Source: Qipengyuania sediminis (lineage in GTDB: Bacteria; Pseudomonadota; Alphaproteobacteria; Sphingomonadales; Sphingomonadaceae). From it: DNA of 64,000 nucleotides. The notes under the pieces were generated by a model, which was given only the letters and a program-made list of their open reading frames with translations, made no database searches and was not told where the DNA came from. Location: contig NZ_CP037948.1 in assembly GCF_004358425.1 (NCBI RefSeq), positions 1,240,001 to 1,304,000 of the forward strand. The letters run 5' to 3'. A program made the position numbers and the translations under genes. Of the stretch, positions 38,120-46,671 are shown piece after piece (position 1 is the first letter of the stretch; each line of letters begins with the position of its first letter).

Positions 38120-39031
38120 GTGGACGCCCCCGTCAACCGCCCCCTGTTCGCGCTGGCGCTGCGCCTCGCCGCGGTCGCGGTGCTGGCGACACTGACCATG
38201 ACGGTCAAATACACGGTCGAAGCCGGCGTCGCCTTTACCGAGGTGCTGTTTTGGCGGCAGGTGCTGACCATTCCGTTGCTCTACGCCTGGCTCGCTTATC
38301 GCCGCCAAACCGCGCGCCTGAGAACCGAGCGGCTCCCCGTGCATTGCCGCCGCGCGCTGATGGGGGCGGCCGGCATGGGCTTCACTTTCGGCGCGCCGGT
38401 GTTGCTGCCGCTGGCAGAGGCGGTGACCCTGGGCTTTACCACGCCGATCTTCGCCGTGATCTTCTCCGCCCTCATCCTCAAGGAGCGCATCGGCCCATGG
38501 CGCTGGACCGCGGTGGCGATTGGATTTTCCGGGGTCCTCGTGATCGCCCGTCCCGATGGGCACCTGCCGCTGTTCGGCGCGCTGGTCGGGCTCGGCGCGG
38601 GGCTGATGGTGGCGCTCATCAGCATCCAGGTCCGCGACCTCACCCGGACCGACGAACCGCTCGCCATCGTATTCTGGTTCGCCGCGCTCTCGAGCCCTTT
38701 GCTCGCCCTGTTCCTCCCCTTTCACGCCCGCGCGCATACGGCAGAGCAATGGCTGCTGCTCGGCGCGATCGGGCTGCTCGGCTGCGCAGGCCAGCTGCTG
38801 CTTACCGCTTCGCTGCGCTATGGTCAGGTCGCCTCCGTGATCGTGATGGATTACAGCGCACTCGGCTGGGCGCTTCTCTACGGCTGGGCGATCTGGGGCG
38901 ATGTGCCCGCGGGCGCGACCTGGGCCGGGGCGCCGCTGATCCTTACCGCGGGCCTGATCATCATCTGGCGCGAGCAGGTGGTGCTACGGCGGCGGGCGCG
39001 CGCGGGAACCGTGGGTGCTACGCCGGGTTGA
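38120..39031 (+). CDS. EamA/DMT-family transporter
   Basis: The protein of about 303 residues has ten transmembrane helices arranged as two EamA repeats (for example AVTLGFTTPIFAVIFSALIL and the matching second half). Proteins of this type export or import small metabolites; no substrate can be assigned. I take the GTG at 38120 (VDAPVNRPLFALALRLAAV); the ATG at 38057 adds 21 residues without hydrophobic character and would run into the divergent gene. An EcfG-like promoter for the next gene lies inside its 3' end. Confidence 0.82.
   Translation: MDAPVNRPLFALALRLAAVAVLATLTMTVKYTVEAGVAFTEVLFWRQVLTIPLLYAWLAYRRQTARLRTERLPVHCRRALMGAAGMGFTFGAPVLLPLAEAVTLGFTTPIFAVIFSALILKERIGPWRWTAVAIGFSGVLVIARPDGHLPLFGALVGLGAGLMVALISIQVRDLTRTDEPLAIVFWFAALSSPLLALFLPFHARAHTAEQWLLLGAIGLLGCAGQLLLTASLRYGQVASVIVMDYSALGWALLYGWAIWGDVPAGATWAGAPLILTAGLIIIWREQVVLRRRARAGTVGATPG
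39005..39029 (+). promoter_or_regulatory. candidate EcfG-type promoter for entericidin
   Basis: GGAAC (39005-39009), 16 bases, GGTT (39026-39029). This is one mismatch from GGAAC-N16-CGTT. It overlaps the end of the DMT gene and would give a leader of about 45 bases. Entericidin genes are commonly stress controlled, which supports it. Confidence 0.5.
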
Positions 39032-39083
39032 ACCCAGCACGGTGGACCGACGAAACAGCACTTCGACAAAAAGGAGCACGACC

Positions 39084-39209
39084 ATGCGCAAGCTCGTACT
39101 GGCCTTTGGCCTCGCCGCGATGACCCTCACCACCGCTGCCTGCAATACCGTGAAGGGCCTTGGCGAAGATATCGAATCGGTCGGCGAAGCGGGCGACCGC
39201 GCAACCTGA
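39084..39209 (+). CDS. entericidin A/B family lipoprotein
   Basis: A 41-residue protein, MRKLVLAFGLAAMTLTTAAC and onward, with lipobox TTAAC (C20), then NTVKGLGEDIESVGEAGDRAT, the entericidin signature. AAGGAG lies 9 bases before the ATG at 39084. Entericidins are small envelope lipoproteins linked to stationary-phase stress and lysis in E. coli. A strong terminator follows. Confidence 0.9.
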   Translation: MRKLVLAFGLAAMTLTTAACNTVKGLGEDIESVGEAGDRAT

Positions 39210-39234
39210 TCGCGAATCGCCGCGTGGAATGACG

Positions 39235-39265
39235 AGCCCCGCCAGATCCGGCGGGGCTTTTCTTT
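39235..39265 (+). terminator. rho-independent terminator after entericidin
   Basis: AGCCCCGCC / GGCGGGGCT (9 bp, six-base loop) is followed by TTTCTTT. It begins 26 bases after the entericidin stop. This is the clearest plus-strand terminator in the window. Confidence 0.85.
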
Positions 39266-39350
39266 GCGGGGAGGCGGCACCTTCGTTTTCCCGGCGATGA
39301 TTTTGTTCTCGGCCAGTCCTACAGGGCGGAAGAAATCGCTTTCCTATAAG

Positions 39351-39423
39351 GGGCCGCGTGTGCCCTGTCCGGGCGATGTTGCGCGCAGGCTGCCCGTCCC
39401 CCCAACGCATCGCCACGCGGCCC
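39351..39423. other. nested inverted repeats, possible structured RNA
   Basis: GGGCCGCGTG (39351-39360) pairs perfectly with CACGCGGCCC (39414-39423). Inside, GCGATG (39373-39378) pairs with CATCGC (39408-39413), directly stacked on the outer stem on one side. The element lies in the 240-base gap between the entericidin terminator and the acyl-CoA ligase stop, with no gene. It may be a small RNA, a 3' untranslated structure or a degenerate repeat. Confidence 0.35.
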
Positions 39424-39479
39424 GTGTCCGGTGCCAAAACCTTCTGCGCGGGTGCCCACCTCTTTCCCGCATGAGGGGA

Positions 39480-39501
39480 GGTGTAACCTTGGTGTAACCT
39501 T
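39480..39501. repeat. 11-bp tandem direct repeat
   Basis: GGTGTAACCTT occurs twice head to tail, immediately before the acyl-CoA ligase stop codon (39506). Each copy has a GGT...ACC inverted core. It could be a protein-binding site, but it is at the 3' end of the neighbouring gene. Confidence 0.5.
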
Positions 39502-39505
39502 TGGC

Positions 39506-41056
39506 TCAATTCACCTGCCGCTCGCGCCCTTCCCAATAGGGGGCGCGCAGGGTGCGGCGCAGGATTTTGCCGCTGGCGTTGCGCGGCAGCGCGGGGATCA
39601 CGTCGATCGATTTGGGCACCTTGAACCCCGCCAGCCGCTCGCGGGTCCAGGCGATCACCCCGTCGGTGTCGACTTCAACGCCGGCGCGCGGCACGACGCA
39701 GGCCTTGACCACTTCGCCCCAGGTCTCGTCGGGCACGCCGATGACCGCCACTTCCGCTACTTGCGGATGGCCGTAGATCGCGCTTTCGACCTGCGCGGGA
39801 TAGATGTTTTCCCCGCCCGAGATGATCATGTCCTTCATCCGGTCCTGGATGTAGATGTAGCCGTTTCCGTCCATGCTGGCGGCATCACCCGTGTGCATCC
39901 ATCCGTCCTCCAGCGAGGCTGCCGTCGCCTCGTCGAGGTTCCAATAGCCCAGCATATTGGAGGGACTTTTGACCACCACTTCGCCGACTTGCCCGCGGGG
40001 CAGCTCCTCTCCATCCTCGCCGACGATCCTGATCTCCACCCCCGGCACCGCGCGCCCGGCGCTGCGCATTCGCGGATTGCCTTCGAGGGTGTGATCGGCT
40101 GGCGGCAGCAGCGAGACAGTGCCGGTCGTCTCCGTCATCCCGTAGCACTGGATGAAGCCCGCATTGGGTATGGTCCGCACCGCTTCGCGCAGCAGCTCGA
40201 GCGGGATCGGGGCCGCCCCGTAGAGGACGTAGCGCACCGCGGAGAAGTCGGTGGTCGCGGCCCGGGGGTGCTGGATCACCATCTGAAGCGCTGCGGGCAC
40301 GATGAACATCCGAGTGACGCCCTGCTCGAACGCGGTCAGCACGCCTTCGGGCGTGAACTCGGGCTGCACGATCGCGCGCACCCCGCCGGCCAGCGCCATG
40401 ATGCCGAGCCCCGTGCCGCCGATATGCGCGCAGGGCATGGCGACGAGGATCGCCTCCCCCTCCTCCCACTGCGACCAGGGTTCGTCCGCTTCGGAGGCAG
40501 GCACCCGCAATGCGAACAGGTTGGCGTTGGAGAGCACCGCGCCCTTGGGGTTGCCGGTGGTGCCGCTGGTGTAAAGCTGAAGCACGGCGTCGTCCGGCCC
40601 GGCAGGGTCGAACGCGGCAGGCTCGGCGCGCGCGATCAGCCGCTCGGCTTCGCTGGCGAGGAGGACCCGCGGCGGGTTTGCCATTCCCTCGCAGGCCTGC
40701 TGCGCCGCGGCGTCGCAATCGTCTCCGGTGAAGAGCACCTTCGCGCCGGTATCCTCGATGATGTAGCGGACTTCCGGCGCCGCCAGCCGCCAGCCGATCG
40801 GCACCATCACCGCGCCCACGCGACTACAGGCATAGAACAGCTCGAAATAGGTCTTGGCGTTTTTGCCCAGCCACGCGACCCGGTCGCCCTTCGCCACGCC
40901 CATGTCCCGAAGCACGGCGATGGCCCTGCCTGTGCGGCTTTCGAGCTCCGCGAAGCTGCTCTTCGCCTCGCCCTCTTCCAAAGCGACCGTCTCGGGCCGT
41001 TCGGCCGCCCAATGGCGGATGAAGGCATCGAAGCTCAGCAGCGGCTCTTCGCTCAT
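39506..41056 (-). CDS. AMP-forming fatty-acid/acyl-CoA ligase
   Basis: The 516-residue enzyme of the ANL superfamily activates a carboxylic acid to acyl-AMP and then acyl-CoA. The P-loop-like motif LYTSGTTGNPKG is at 161-172, followed by QCYGMTETTG, HTGDAASMD and the C-terminal PRNASGKILRRTLR with the catalytic Lys. Similarity is closest to medium/long-chain FadD-like ligases. Substrate specificity cannot be told. It stands alone, 54 bases from the ABA4-like gene. Confidence 0.9.
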   Translation of the reverse strand: MSEEPLLSFDAFIRHWAAERPETVALEEGEAKSSFAELESRTGRAIAVLRDMGVAKGDRVAWLGKNAKTYFELFYACSRVGAVMVPIGWRLAAPEVRYIIEDTGAKVLFTGDDCDAAAQQACEGMANPPRVLLASEAERLIARAEPAAFDPAGPDDAVLQLYTSGTTGNPKGAVLSNANLFALRVPASEADEPWSQWEEGEAILVAMPCAHIGGTGLGIMALAGGVRAIVQPEFTPEGVLTAFEQGVTRMFIVPAALQMVIQHPRAATTDFSAVRYVLYGAAPIPLELLREAVRTIPNAGFIQCYGMTETTGTVSLLPPADHTLEGNPRMRSAGRAVPGVEIRIVGEDGEELPRGQVGEVVVKSPSNMLGYWNLDEATAASLEDGWMHTGDAASMDGNGYIYIQDRMKDMIISGGENIYPAQVESAIYGHPQVAEVAVIGVPDETWGEVVKACVVPRAGVEVDTDGVIAWTRERLAGFKVPKSIDVIPALPRNASGKILRRTLRAPYWEGRERQVN

Positions 41057-41109
41057 GGCGGCACTCTCCCGCCGCGTATCATGTCAGCGGCAAGGGCCAT
41101 GTCCAGCCG

Positions 41110-41556
41110 CTATCGGCGGGCCAGCGGACGCCTGAGCAGGAGCCAGGCGAGGAGGCCGATCGGCCCCGCCATCAAGGTCGCGAAGAAGAAGGGGATTTGC
41201 ACCAGCCGGTGCACTCCGCGGCTATCGGCATCGCGCGCGATCCACAGGCCCACGAAGAGATCGAAGGCGAGGAAGTGAGTCCAGGCGACGACGATGGCGC
41301 CACGCGCTTCGAAGGCGGCTTTGAGCCCGTCCACGGTATAGGCAAAGGCCGGAGCGGGCGCGGCGCGGCCGGGATCGAGCAAACCGCCCGTCAGCCCGGC
41401 GAACATGGCTGCGTAAAGCAGACAGAGCATCGCCACCCCGGCCCACAGCACCGCCGCCAGGACCCTCTCGCGCCGCGGCAGCAGCGACAGCGCCAGCCAG
41501 CCGGCGAGCGCGATGGCGTTCGTGAGCCCGAACATGAGGTCCCAGTCGATCGCCAT
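41110..41556 (-). CDS. ABA4-like membrane protein (DUF4281)
   Basis: The 148-residue protein has four transmembrane helices and the DUF4281/ABA4 pattern (FGLTNAIALAGWLALSLLPR; WTHFLAFDLFVGLWIARD; PFFFATLMAGPIGLLAWLL). ABA4 is needed for neoxanthin synthesis in plants; the bacterial members have no established function. It follows the SDR gene after 3 bases and ends the dgt operon. A link to carotenoid metabolism is only a guess. Confidence 0.8.
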   Translation of the reverse strand: MAIDWDLMFGLTNAIALAGWLALSLLPRRERVLAAVLWAGVAMLCLLYAAMFAGLTGGLLDPGRAAPAPAFAYTVDGLKAAFEARGAIVVAWTHFLAFDLFVGLWIARDADSRGVHRLVQIPFFFATLMAGPIGLLAWLLLRRPLARR

Positions 41557-41559
41557 CGC

Positions 41560-42255
41560 TTACTCCTTCACAAGCCGCGGCAGGCTGCGCGCCGCGCGCA
41601 GGATCGCATCGTTGTCATGCACGAAGCGCCCGCGCGCCGGGCGAGTGGCGAGGTAGAGCGCGGCTTCCGCCACCTTGCGTGCGTCGATGGCGCGATAGGC
41701 GCGCCAGCGCCCGCCGAGCAGAGGATTGACCAGCGGGCTCATGAGGATGCCGAGCCGCTCCGCGATCCGCCGCTCGCCGCCGCGCGCGCCGCGCAGCAGG
41801 CCGGGGCGAAGCACGTCCAGGCGGCCGAAGCCGATCCGCGAGAGCTCGCGGTCGGTTTCGCCCTTGACCTTGAGGTAGAAGGCTTTGGCATGCGCATCCG
41901 CGCCCACCGAACTGACGCTGACGAAGCGCTGCGTCCCATGCGCCTTCGCCGCCCGTGCGACCGCGAGCACCAGTGCCTGATCTACCGCGCGGAATGCCGC
42001 CTCGTCGCGACCTGCCTTCTTCCATGTCGTGCCCAGCGCGCTGATGACGGCGGTGGGGCGAAGCGCCTCGATCACCTCGCCCCATTTGCCGGGCTCGGCC
42101 ACAAACACTTCCATCCGCGCGGTGGGCGGCACAGTGATCTCGCGCCGGACAATGGCGACGACATGCACATCCGCCCGGCCCGCGCAGGCCGCGAGCACCT
42201 GGCTGCCGACGAGCCCGCTCGCTCCGACCACCGCCAGCCGCAGAGGATCAGACAT
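41560..42255 (-). CDS. NAD(P)-binding oxidoreductase (atypical SDR, HTATIP2-like)
   Basis: The 231-residue protein has an N-terminal Rossmann fingerprint VVGASGLVGSQVL, then ISALGTTWKKAG and RFVSVSSVGADAHAKAFYLKVKG, where the Tyr and Lys occupy SDR-like positions. It ends with a substrate-side region typical of TIP30/NmrA-like proteins. It overlaps the dGTPase-like gene by 8 bases. Function unknown. Confidence 0.8.
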   Translation of the reverse strand: MSDPLRLAVVGASGLVGSQVLAACAGRADVHVVAIVRREITVPPTARMEVFVAEPGKWGEVIEALRPTAVISALGTTWKKAGRDEAAFRAVDQALVLAVARAAKAHGTQRFVSVSSVGADAHAKAFYLKVKGETDRELSRIGFGRLDVLRPGLLRGARGGERRIAERLGILMSPLVNPLLGGRWRAYRAIDARKVAEAALYLATRPARGRFVHDNDAILRAARSLPRLVKE

Positions 42256-43405
42256 TGCTCAGCCCCTCGGGCGCGCGGCCATATATCGCCACGCATTGCT
42301 GCGTCGCATAGCGATCGGTCATGCCCGCGATGAAGTCGCAGATGCGGCGGCTGCGCGCCGGCTCCTCTGCCGGCAGCTGCTCGCGCCAGTGCCGCGGCAG
42401 GGTGTTCGCATCCTGGCTGTAGGCGGCGAAGAGCTTCGCGATTACCTCCCGCGCCCGCTCGGCGGTGGCGATCTGTTCGGGGTGGTAATAGAGGTTTTCG
42501 TAGAGGAAGGCTTTCAGCCGCCGCTCCTCCACGGCCATGGTTTCGGAGAAGCGCGCGGTCGCCGCGCCTGCGTCGCGCACCTCGTCCGCGCTCGCGAGCC
42601 CCGCCGCCGTGCGCGCGGTCTCGACGACGACGTCGCGGACCATGACTCCGATCTGGTCGCGCACGAGTTCGCGCAACTGGCGCTCTCGCGGGGCGTGGGG
42701 GTGGCGGCGCTCGACCCCGCGCCACAGCTCGGCCACGAAATCGAGCGCTAGCAGCTGATCGAGCGAGAGGAAGCCTGCGCGCAGGCCATCGTCGATATCG
42801 TGGTTGTCGTAGGCGATATCGTCCGAAAGGTTCGCGATCTGCGCTTCCAGCGAGGGCCATGTGCCGAGCTGCAACGGAAAGGCGCGGTCGATCTCGGCCA
42901 AAGCCCAGCCCGGCGCGGCAACCGGGCCGTTGTGCTTGGCCATGCCTTCGAGCATTTCCCAGCTGAGGTTCAGTCCCTCGTGGTCGCAATAGGGGTTCTC
43001 AATGCGCGCAACGATCCGCACCGCGTGGGCGTTGTGGTCGTAGCCCCCGGCCTGCGCCATGGCATCTGCAAGCGCGCGCTCTCCGGCGTGGCCGAAGGGC
43101 GGATGGCCGATGTCATGCGCGAGCGCGAGCCCTTCGCTCAGGTCTTCGTCCAGCCCCAGCGCGCGCGCCATCGTCCGCGCGATCTGAGCGACCTCCAGGC
43201 TGTGGGTGAGCCGGGTGCGGTAGAAGTCCCCATCGGGCGCGATGAAGACCTGGGTCTTGGAACGGAGCCGGCGGAAGGCCGTGGAATGGACGATCCGATC
43301 GCGATCGCGCTGGAACGCGGTGCGAGGGCCCCGCACTTCCCCGCCTGCCGTGGCGAACTCGCGCCCACGGCTCTGCTCGGGGTCGGAAGCGTAGGGCGCG
43401 CGCAT
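42248..43405 (-). CDS. dgt: dGTP triphosphohydrolase-like HD protein
   Basis: The 385-residue HD-domain protein is predicted to hydrolyse dNTPs to nucleoside and triphosphate. Metal-binding residues H68 (RLTHSLEV) and H97-D98 (LAHDIGHPPFGHAGE) are intact. I start at the ATG at 43405 (MRAPYASDPEQSRGREF), which matches the family; an ATG 12 codons upstream is possible. It leads an operon with the SDR and ABA4-like genes. Confidence 0.93.
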   Translation of the reverse strand: MRAPYASDPEQSRGREFATAGGEVRGPRTAFQRDRDRIVHSTAFRRLRSKTQVFIAPDGDFYRTRLTHSLEVAQIARTMARALGLDEDLSEGLALAHDIGHPPFGHAGERALADAMAQAGGYDHNAHAVRIVARIENPYCDHEGLNLSWEMLEGMAKHNGPVAAPGWALAEIDRAFPLQLGTWPSLEAQIANLSDDIAYDNHDIDDGLRAGFLSLDQLLALDFVAELWRGVERRHPHAPRERQLRELVRDQIGVMVRDVVVETARTAAGLASADEVRDAGAATARFSETMAVEERRLKAFLYENLYYHPEQIATAERAREVIAKLFAAYSQDANTLPRHWREQLPAEEPARSRRICDFIAGMTDRYATQQCVAIYGRAPEGLSNV

Positions 43406-43506
43406 CGCGAGCCGGGTAGGTGAGCCGCCCAGCGGCGGCAACGGGAACAGATCGGCAACTTCGGGCGGGGGGCGGGTCCGCTGTGCCTACCCCCCGTCCG
43501 AAGCGA

Positions 43507-44619
43507 TCAATTGATGCCGATGGTGTCCGGATTGCCGTCGGGATCGCCCGTCACCGTGCCGCCACTGCGCGGGGTGCCGAGCAGCAGGAGACCTGCGAAA
43601 TGCGGTGCCGCCATCGATGTACCCGAAAGCGTCGCGTAGCCGCCGTCCTTGTAGGTCGATGGGATCGAAGACCCCGGCTCCGCAAAATCGACCGGCGGGT
43701 TGCCGTAATTCGAGAAGCTCGACCACCGATCGCCCTGCGCGAAACTGGAGATGGTGAAGATATTCGGGCCGTTGGCGGAAGCGGGCGACTTCGTGGTCGC
43801 GCTGGTGCTTTCGTTCCCCGCCGCCAGCGCGAACTTGAGCCCCCGCGAGGCCGCTGCGATCACCGCGTCGTTGAGCGCCTGGCTGAACCCGCCACCCAAA
43901 CTCATGTTCGCCACATCGCCGGAAGCGAAGTTCGCCGCGGCATAGTCCACCCCGGCGATGACCCCGCTGTTCGAACCCGAACCGCGCCGGTCGAGCACCT
44001 TGACCGCCACGATCGAAACACCCGGGGCGACGCCGACGACACCGATGCCGTTGCCCTTGATCGCGCCGATGGTGCCGGCGACATGGCTGCCGTGACCATT
44101 GTCGTCGTCCGCGGTCGTGGTGCGCGAGATGAAGGTCCGCGAAAGCGCGGTGTTCACGTTGAGATCGGGGTGGGTGTAATCGACCCCGCTGTCGATCACC
44201 CAGGCCTTGCGGGTCGAGCCCGTCAGCCCGCCGCCGACACGGGTCACGCCCCAGGGCGTGCTTTCAGGCGGCGGGGTCGAGCTGCCACCGCCGGGCTTGC
44301 CCTGCACGGTGGTCATCACCTGATCCTGCTCGCAATAAGCGATGCGCGGATTGCGCGCGAGCATATTGGCGATGCCTTGCGCCGAAGCGTTCATGGCGAA
44401 GCCGCGGATGGTGTTCTCGTAGGTATGCTTGAGCTGGCCCTGGCCCTGGCTTGCGGACTTGCCCGCCTCCGCCTTTACATTGCCCTTCGCCACCAGCGAG
44501 GGCTGGAAGACGCAGATGTACTGGCCTTCGATCTTCTCCGCCGCAGCCGGCATCGCGATCGACGCCATGGCGATCCCCGCAGCGCCGAGCAGCGCGGCGC
44601 GCATGGTTTTGCTCTTCAT
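43507..44619 (-). CDS. secreted subtilisin-like serine protease (S8)
   Basis: The 370-residue protein has a signal peptide (to about residue 27, MPAAAEK), an I9-type propeptide (about 28-105), and a peptidase S8 domain with D143 (VIDSGVDYTHPD), H176 (NGHGSHVAG), N269 (AAGNES) and S335 (LSGTSMAAPHFAG). The propeptide keeps the fold helper pattern and ends before a Gly/Pro linker. The last 20 residues are a short, acidic tail. It is monocistronic and probably exported to the periplasm or medium. Confidence 0.92.
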   Translation of the reverse strand: MKSKTMRAALLGAAGIAMASIAMPAAAEKIEGQYICVFQPSLVAKGNVKAEAGKSASQGQGQLKHTYENTIRGFAMNASAQGIANMLARNPRIAYCEQDQVMTTVQGKPGGGSSTPPPESTPWGVTRVGGGLTGSTRKAWVIDSGVDYTHPDLNVNTALSRTFISRTTTADDDNGHGSHVAGTIGAIKGNGIGVVGVAPGVSIVAVKVLDRRGSGSNSGVIAGVDYAAANFASGDVANMSLGGGFSQALNDAVIAAASRGLKFALAAGNESTSATTKSPASANGPNIFTISSFAQGDRWSSFSNYGNPPVDFAEPGSSIPSTYKDGGYATLSGTSMAAPHFAGLLLLGTPRSGGTVTGDPDGNPDTIGIN

Positions 44620-44685
44620 AATGCGACCCTCTCCCTTTGGTCCGGAACGGTGAAGCTGACGCGATCGCGGCTGCGATGCAAGCCC

Positions 44686-45648
44686 CTATCCACCGATTCG
44701 CACCTGCGCGGCGGCAGTCACGAAGGCTTCCAGGTCGGCGGCGCTACGATCCGCCGCTTCCTCCATCGGCAGGTGACCGATGCCGGGGTAGATGATGGCG
44801 CGCGCGCCAGGGATGGCCCCCGCAAACCAGCGCGCGGCCGCGGCGGGGATGAGCTGGTCTTCCGCCCCCCACAGGATAAGCGTGGGCACGGTGATCCGGC
44901 GCATCTCCTCAAGAGTGAATGGTTTCGCGCTCTGGCCGAAGCGGGCCAGTGTCGCGGCGCGGTTGCCGGGATAGCGCGCAAGCTCCCAATAGCGGTCGAC
45001 CGCGGCGGGAGTGACCACGGCCCGATTGCTGACGCTCTGGCGCAGGCTGCGTTCGATGAGGCTGCGCGGCAGGATCGCGCTGAACGCCTGCGCCACCCCC
45101 GGCACCCGCGCCAGCGTGAAGGCGAGGTTGCCGCCGCCGGTGCGCTCGACCGGGGCCCCCGCTGCGTCGATCAGCACCAATCCCGCGAGCCGTTCGGGAT
45201 GCGTCATCGCATAGCGCGCGGCGATGCCCCCGCCCATCGAATTGCCGGCAAGGACGAAGCGCTCCACTTCGAGCTTGCGGGTGAGCGCGTCGAGATCGGC
45301 GGCGAAGGCGGCCGGGCTGTAGTCGCCATCAGGCGCGGGGCCGGTGAGCCCATGGCCGCGCTGGTCAAATCGCAGGATGCGATGACGCGCTTTGAGCCGG
45401 TCGACCCAGGGCTGCCAGGTGTGGAGGTCGGCGTTCGAGCCATGGAGGAGCACGATCGCGAGTGCGTCTCGCGGCCCCTCGTCCCGGTAATGGACGGCGG
45501 GTCCGCCGGGCAAGGTGACGAAACGCGAGGGCGGCGCGCCGTATTTGGCGCGCATCGCGGCCCGATCGCTGTCGGGCACCCGCAGCAGCAGGAAGGCGCC
45601 AACCGAGGCCAGCGCGAGCAGCGCCAACCCCCGCCACGCCCATCTCAT
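44686..45648 (-). CDS. alpha/beta hydrolase with N-terminal membrane anchor
   Basis: The 320-residue protein has a hydrophobic N-terminal segment (about 5-22), then an alpha/beta-hydrolase fold. The nucleophile elbow is GNSMGGG (S137), the oxyanion-region motif VLLHGSNADLHTW, the acid in WGAEDQLIPA and the His in GIGHLPMEE. Its ATG overlaps the diheme cytochrome stop by 4 bases, so the two share a transcript. Substrate unknown. Confidence 0.88.
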   Translation of the reverse strand: MRWAWRGLALLALASVGAFLLLRVPDSDRAAMRAKYGAPPSRFVTLPGGPAVHYRDEGPRDALAIVLLHGSNADLHTWQPWVDRLKARHRILRFDQRGHGLTGPAPDGDYSPAAFAADLDALTRKLEVERFVLAGNSMGGGIAARYAMTHPERLAGLVLIDAAGAPVERTGGGNLAFTLARVPGVAQAFSAILPRSLIERSLRQSVSNRAVVTPAAVDRYWELARYPGNRAATLARFGQSAKPFTLEEMRRITVPTLILWGAEDQLIPAAAARWFAGAIPGARAIIYPGIGHLPMEEAADRSAADLEAFVTAAAQVRIGG

Positions 45649-46658
45649 TGCGCCCCTTCCGCGATCCAGCGGCGGATCACGGCGACTGCCTCGGTATCGA
45701 CCGTGTCCTTACCAAGTTCGGGCATGGCGACTCCGGGCTCTGCGCTTGCCATGCGGTGGGCGAGAATGCTCTCGTCGGGCTTACCCGGCACCACGTCGAA
45801 CAGCATCGCGCCCGCCCCGCGCCCGGCAGCCACCGGGCGCTTCATGATGCCGAGCAGCGAACGATCCGCTTGCTCCCACCTGAGGTCGAGCCCGCTGTTC
45901 GACGCGCTCGCCTGGGGGCGGTGACAATGCGCGCAATTGACGTCGAGATAGGCACGCGCCGCCTTCGCGACCGGCGCTTTCGCGCGGTCCTCCCACAGCG
46001 GGAAGACATCGGCCCCGGCAGGCACAGCGTCCAGGTGGCCCGCGGCGACGAAATCGGCGAGCCAGCGCGCGGACAGATTGCGCGCCTTGGGTCCGATCGG
46101 GATCACCGCGCCGCCGACCTGGTGGCATTCCTTGCATTGGTTCTTGTTGGGTACGCGGTAGCTGATCGCCTGGCCCGCGGAAGTCGTTAGCGGCAGCCGC
46201 GCCCCGGCGAGTGCCAGCCGCGCCTCGGTCTGCTCCGCATTCCACAGATAGGGCAGCGCGACCCACCCGCTCGCCCGGTGAAGCAGCAGCCGCGTCTCGA
46301 TCAGCCGCCGTTTACCTCCTTGGGTGAAGGCGAAGGTCTTGATGAGCGCGGTGCCGACGGGAAGGTCGAGCAAGCCCTCCCCCCGCCCCTTCGCCGTCTG
46401 CCCGCCGGGCACATAGACGAAGCGCAGCTTCTCCGCCCCGTCGCTCCACAGCGGGGTGTTGAGGCGATAGGGAACGACGCCCGCGACCGGACGCTGCGCG
46501 GCGAGATCGGCGAAAAAGCCATATTGCGACAGCAGCGGCGGCATCCCCTCCGCCAGGATTGCCGCGTCCGCCACGCGCGGCGACGGCGCGGCCTGGACCG
46601 TAAGCGCCCCGGCAAAGGTCAGCGCGGCGGCGGCGAGAAGTGCGACCCTCTTACCCAT
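45645..46658 (-). CDS. diheme c-type cytochrome (SO2930/TIGR03806-like)
   Basis: The 337-residue protein has a signal peptide (to about residue 24), so it matures in the periplasm, and two heme-c motifs, CKECH (175-179) and CAHCH (242-246). The N-terminal half (YRLNTPLWSDGAEKLRFVYV) matches a family often encoded next to a parallel beta-helix protein. That is the arrangement here (13 bases after it). Its redox partner is unknown. Confidence 0.82.
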   Translation of the reverse strand: MGKRVALLAAAALTFAGALTVQAAPSPRVADAAILAEGMPPLLSQYGFFADLAAQRPVAGVVPYRLNTPLWSDGAEKLRFVYVPGGQTAKGRGEGLLDLPVGTALIKTFAFTQGGKRRLIETRLLLHRASGWVALPYLWNAEQTEARLALAGARLPLTTSAGQAISYRVPNKNQCKECHQVGGAVIPIGPKARNLSARWLADFVAAGHLDAVPAGADVFPLWEDRAKAPVAKAARAYLDVNCAHCHRPQASASNSGLDLRWEQADRSLLGIMKRPVAAGRGAGAMLFDVVPGKPDESILAHRMASAEPGVAMPELGKDTVDTEAVAVIRRWIAEGAQ

Positions 46659-46671
46659 CGAAACAGACCCC

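Noticed and set aside
39431..41278. 615-codon plus-strand open frame opposite the acyl-CoA ligase
   Set aside because: It is antisense to a gene with complete ANL motifs and shows no family features of its own.
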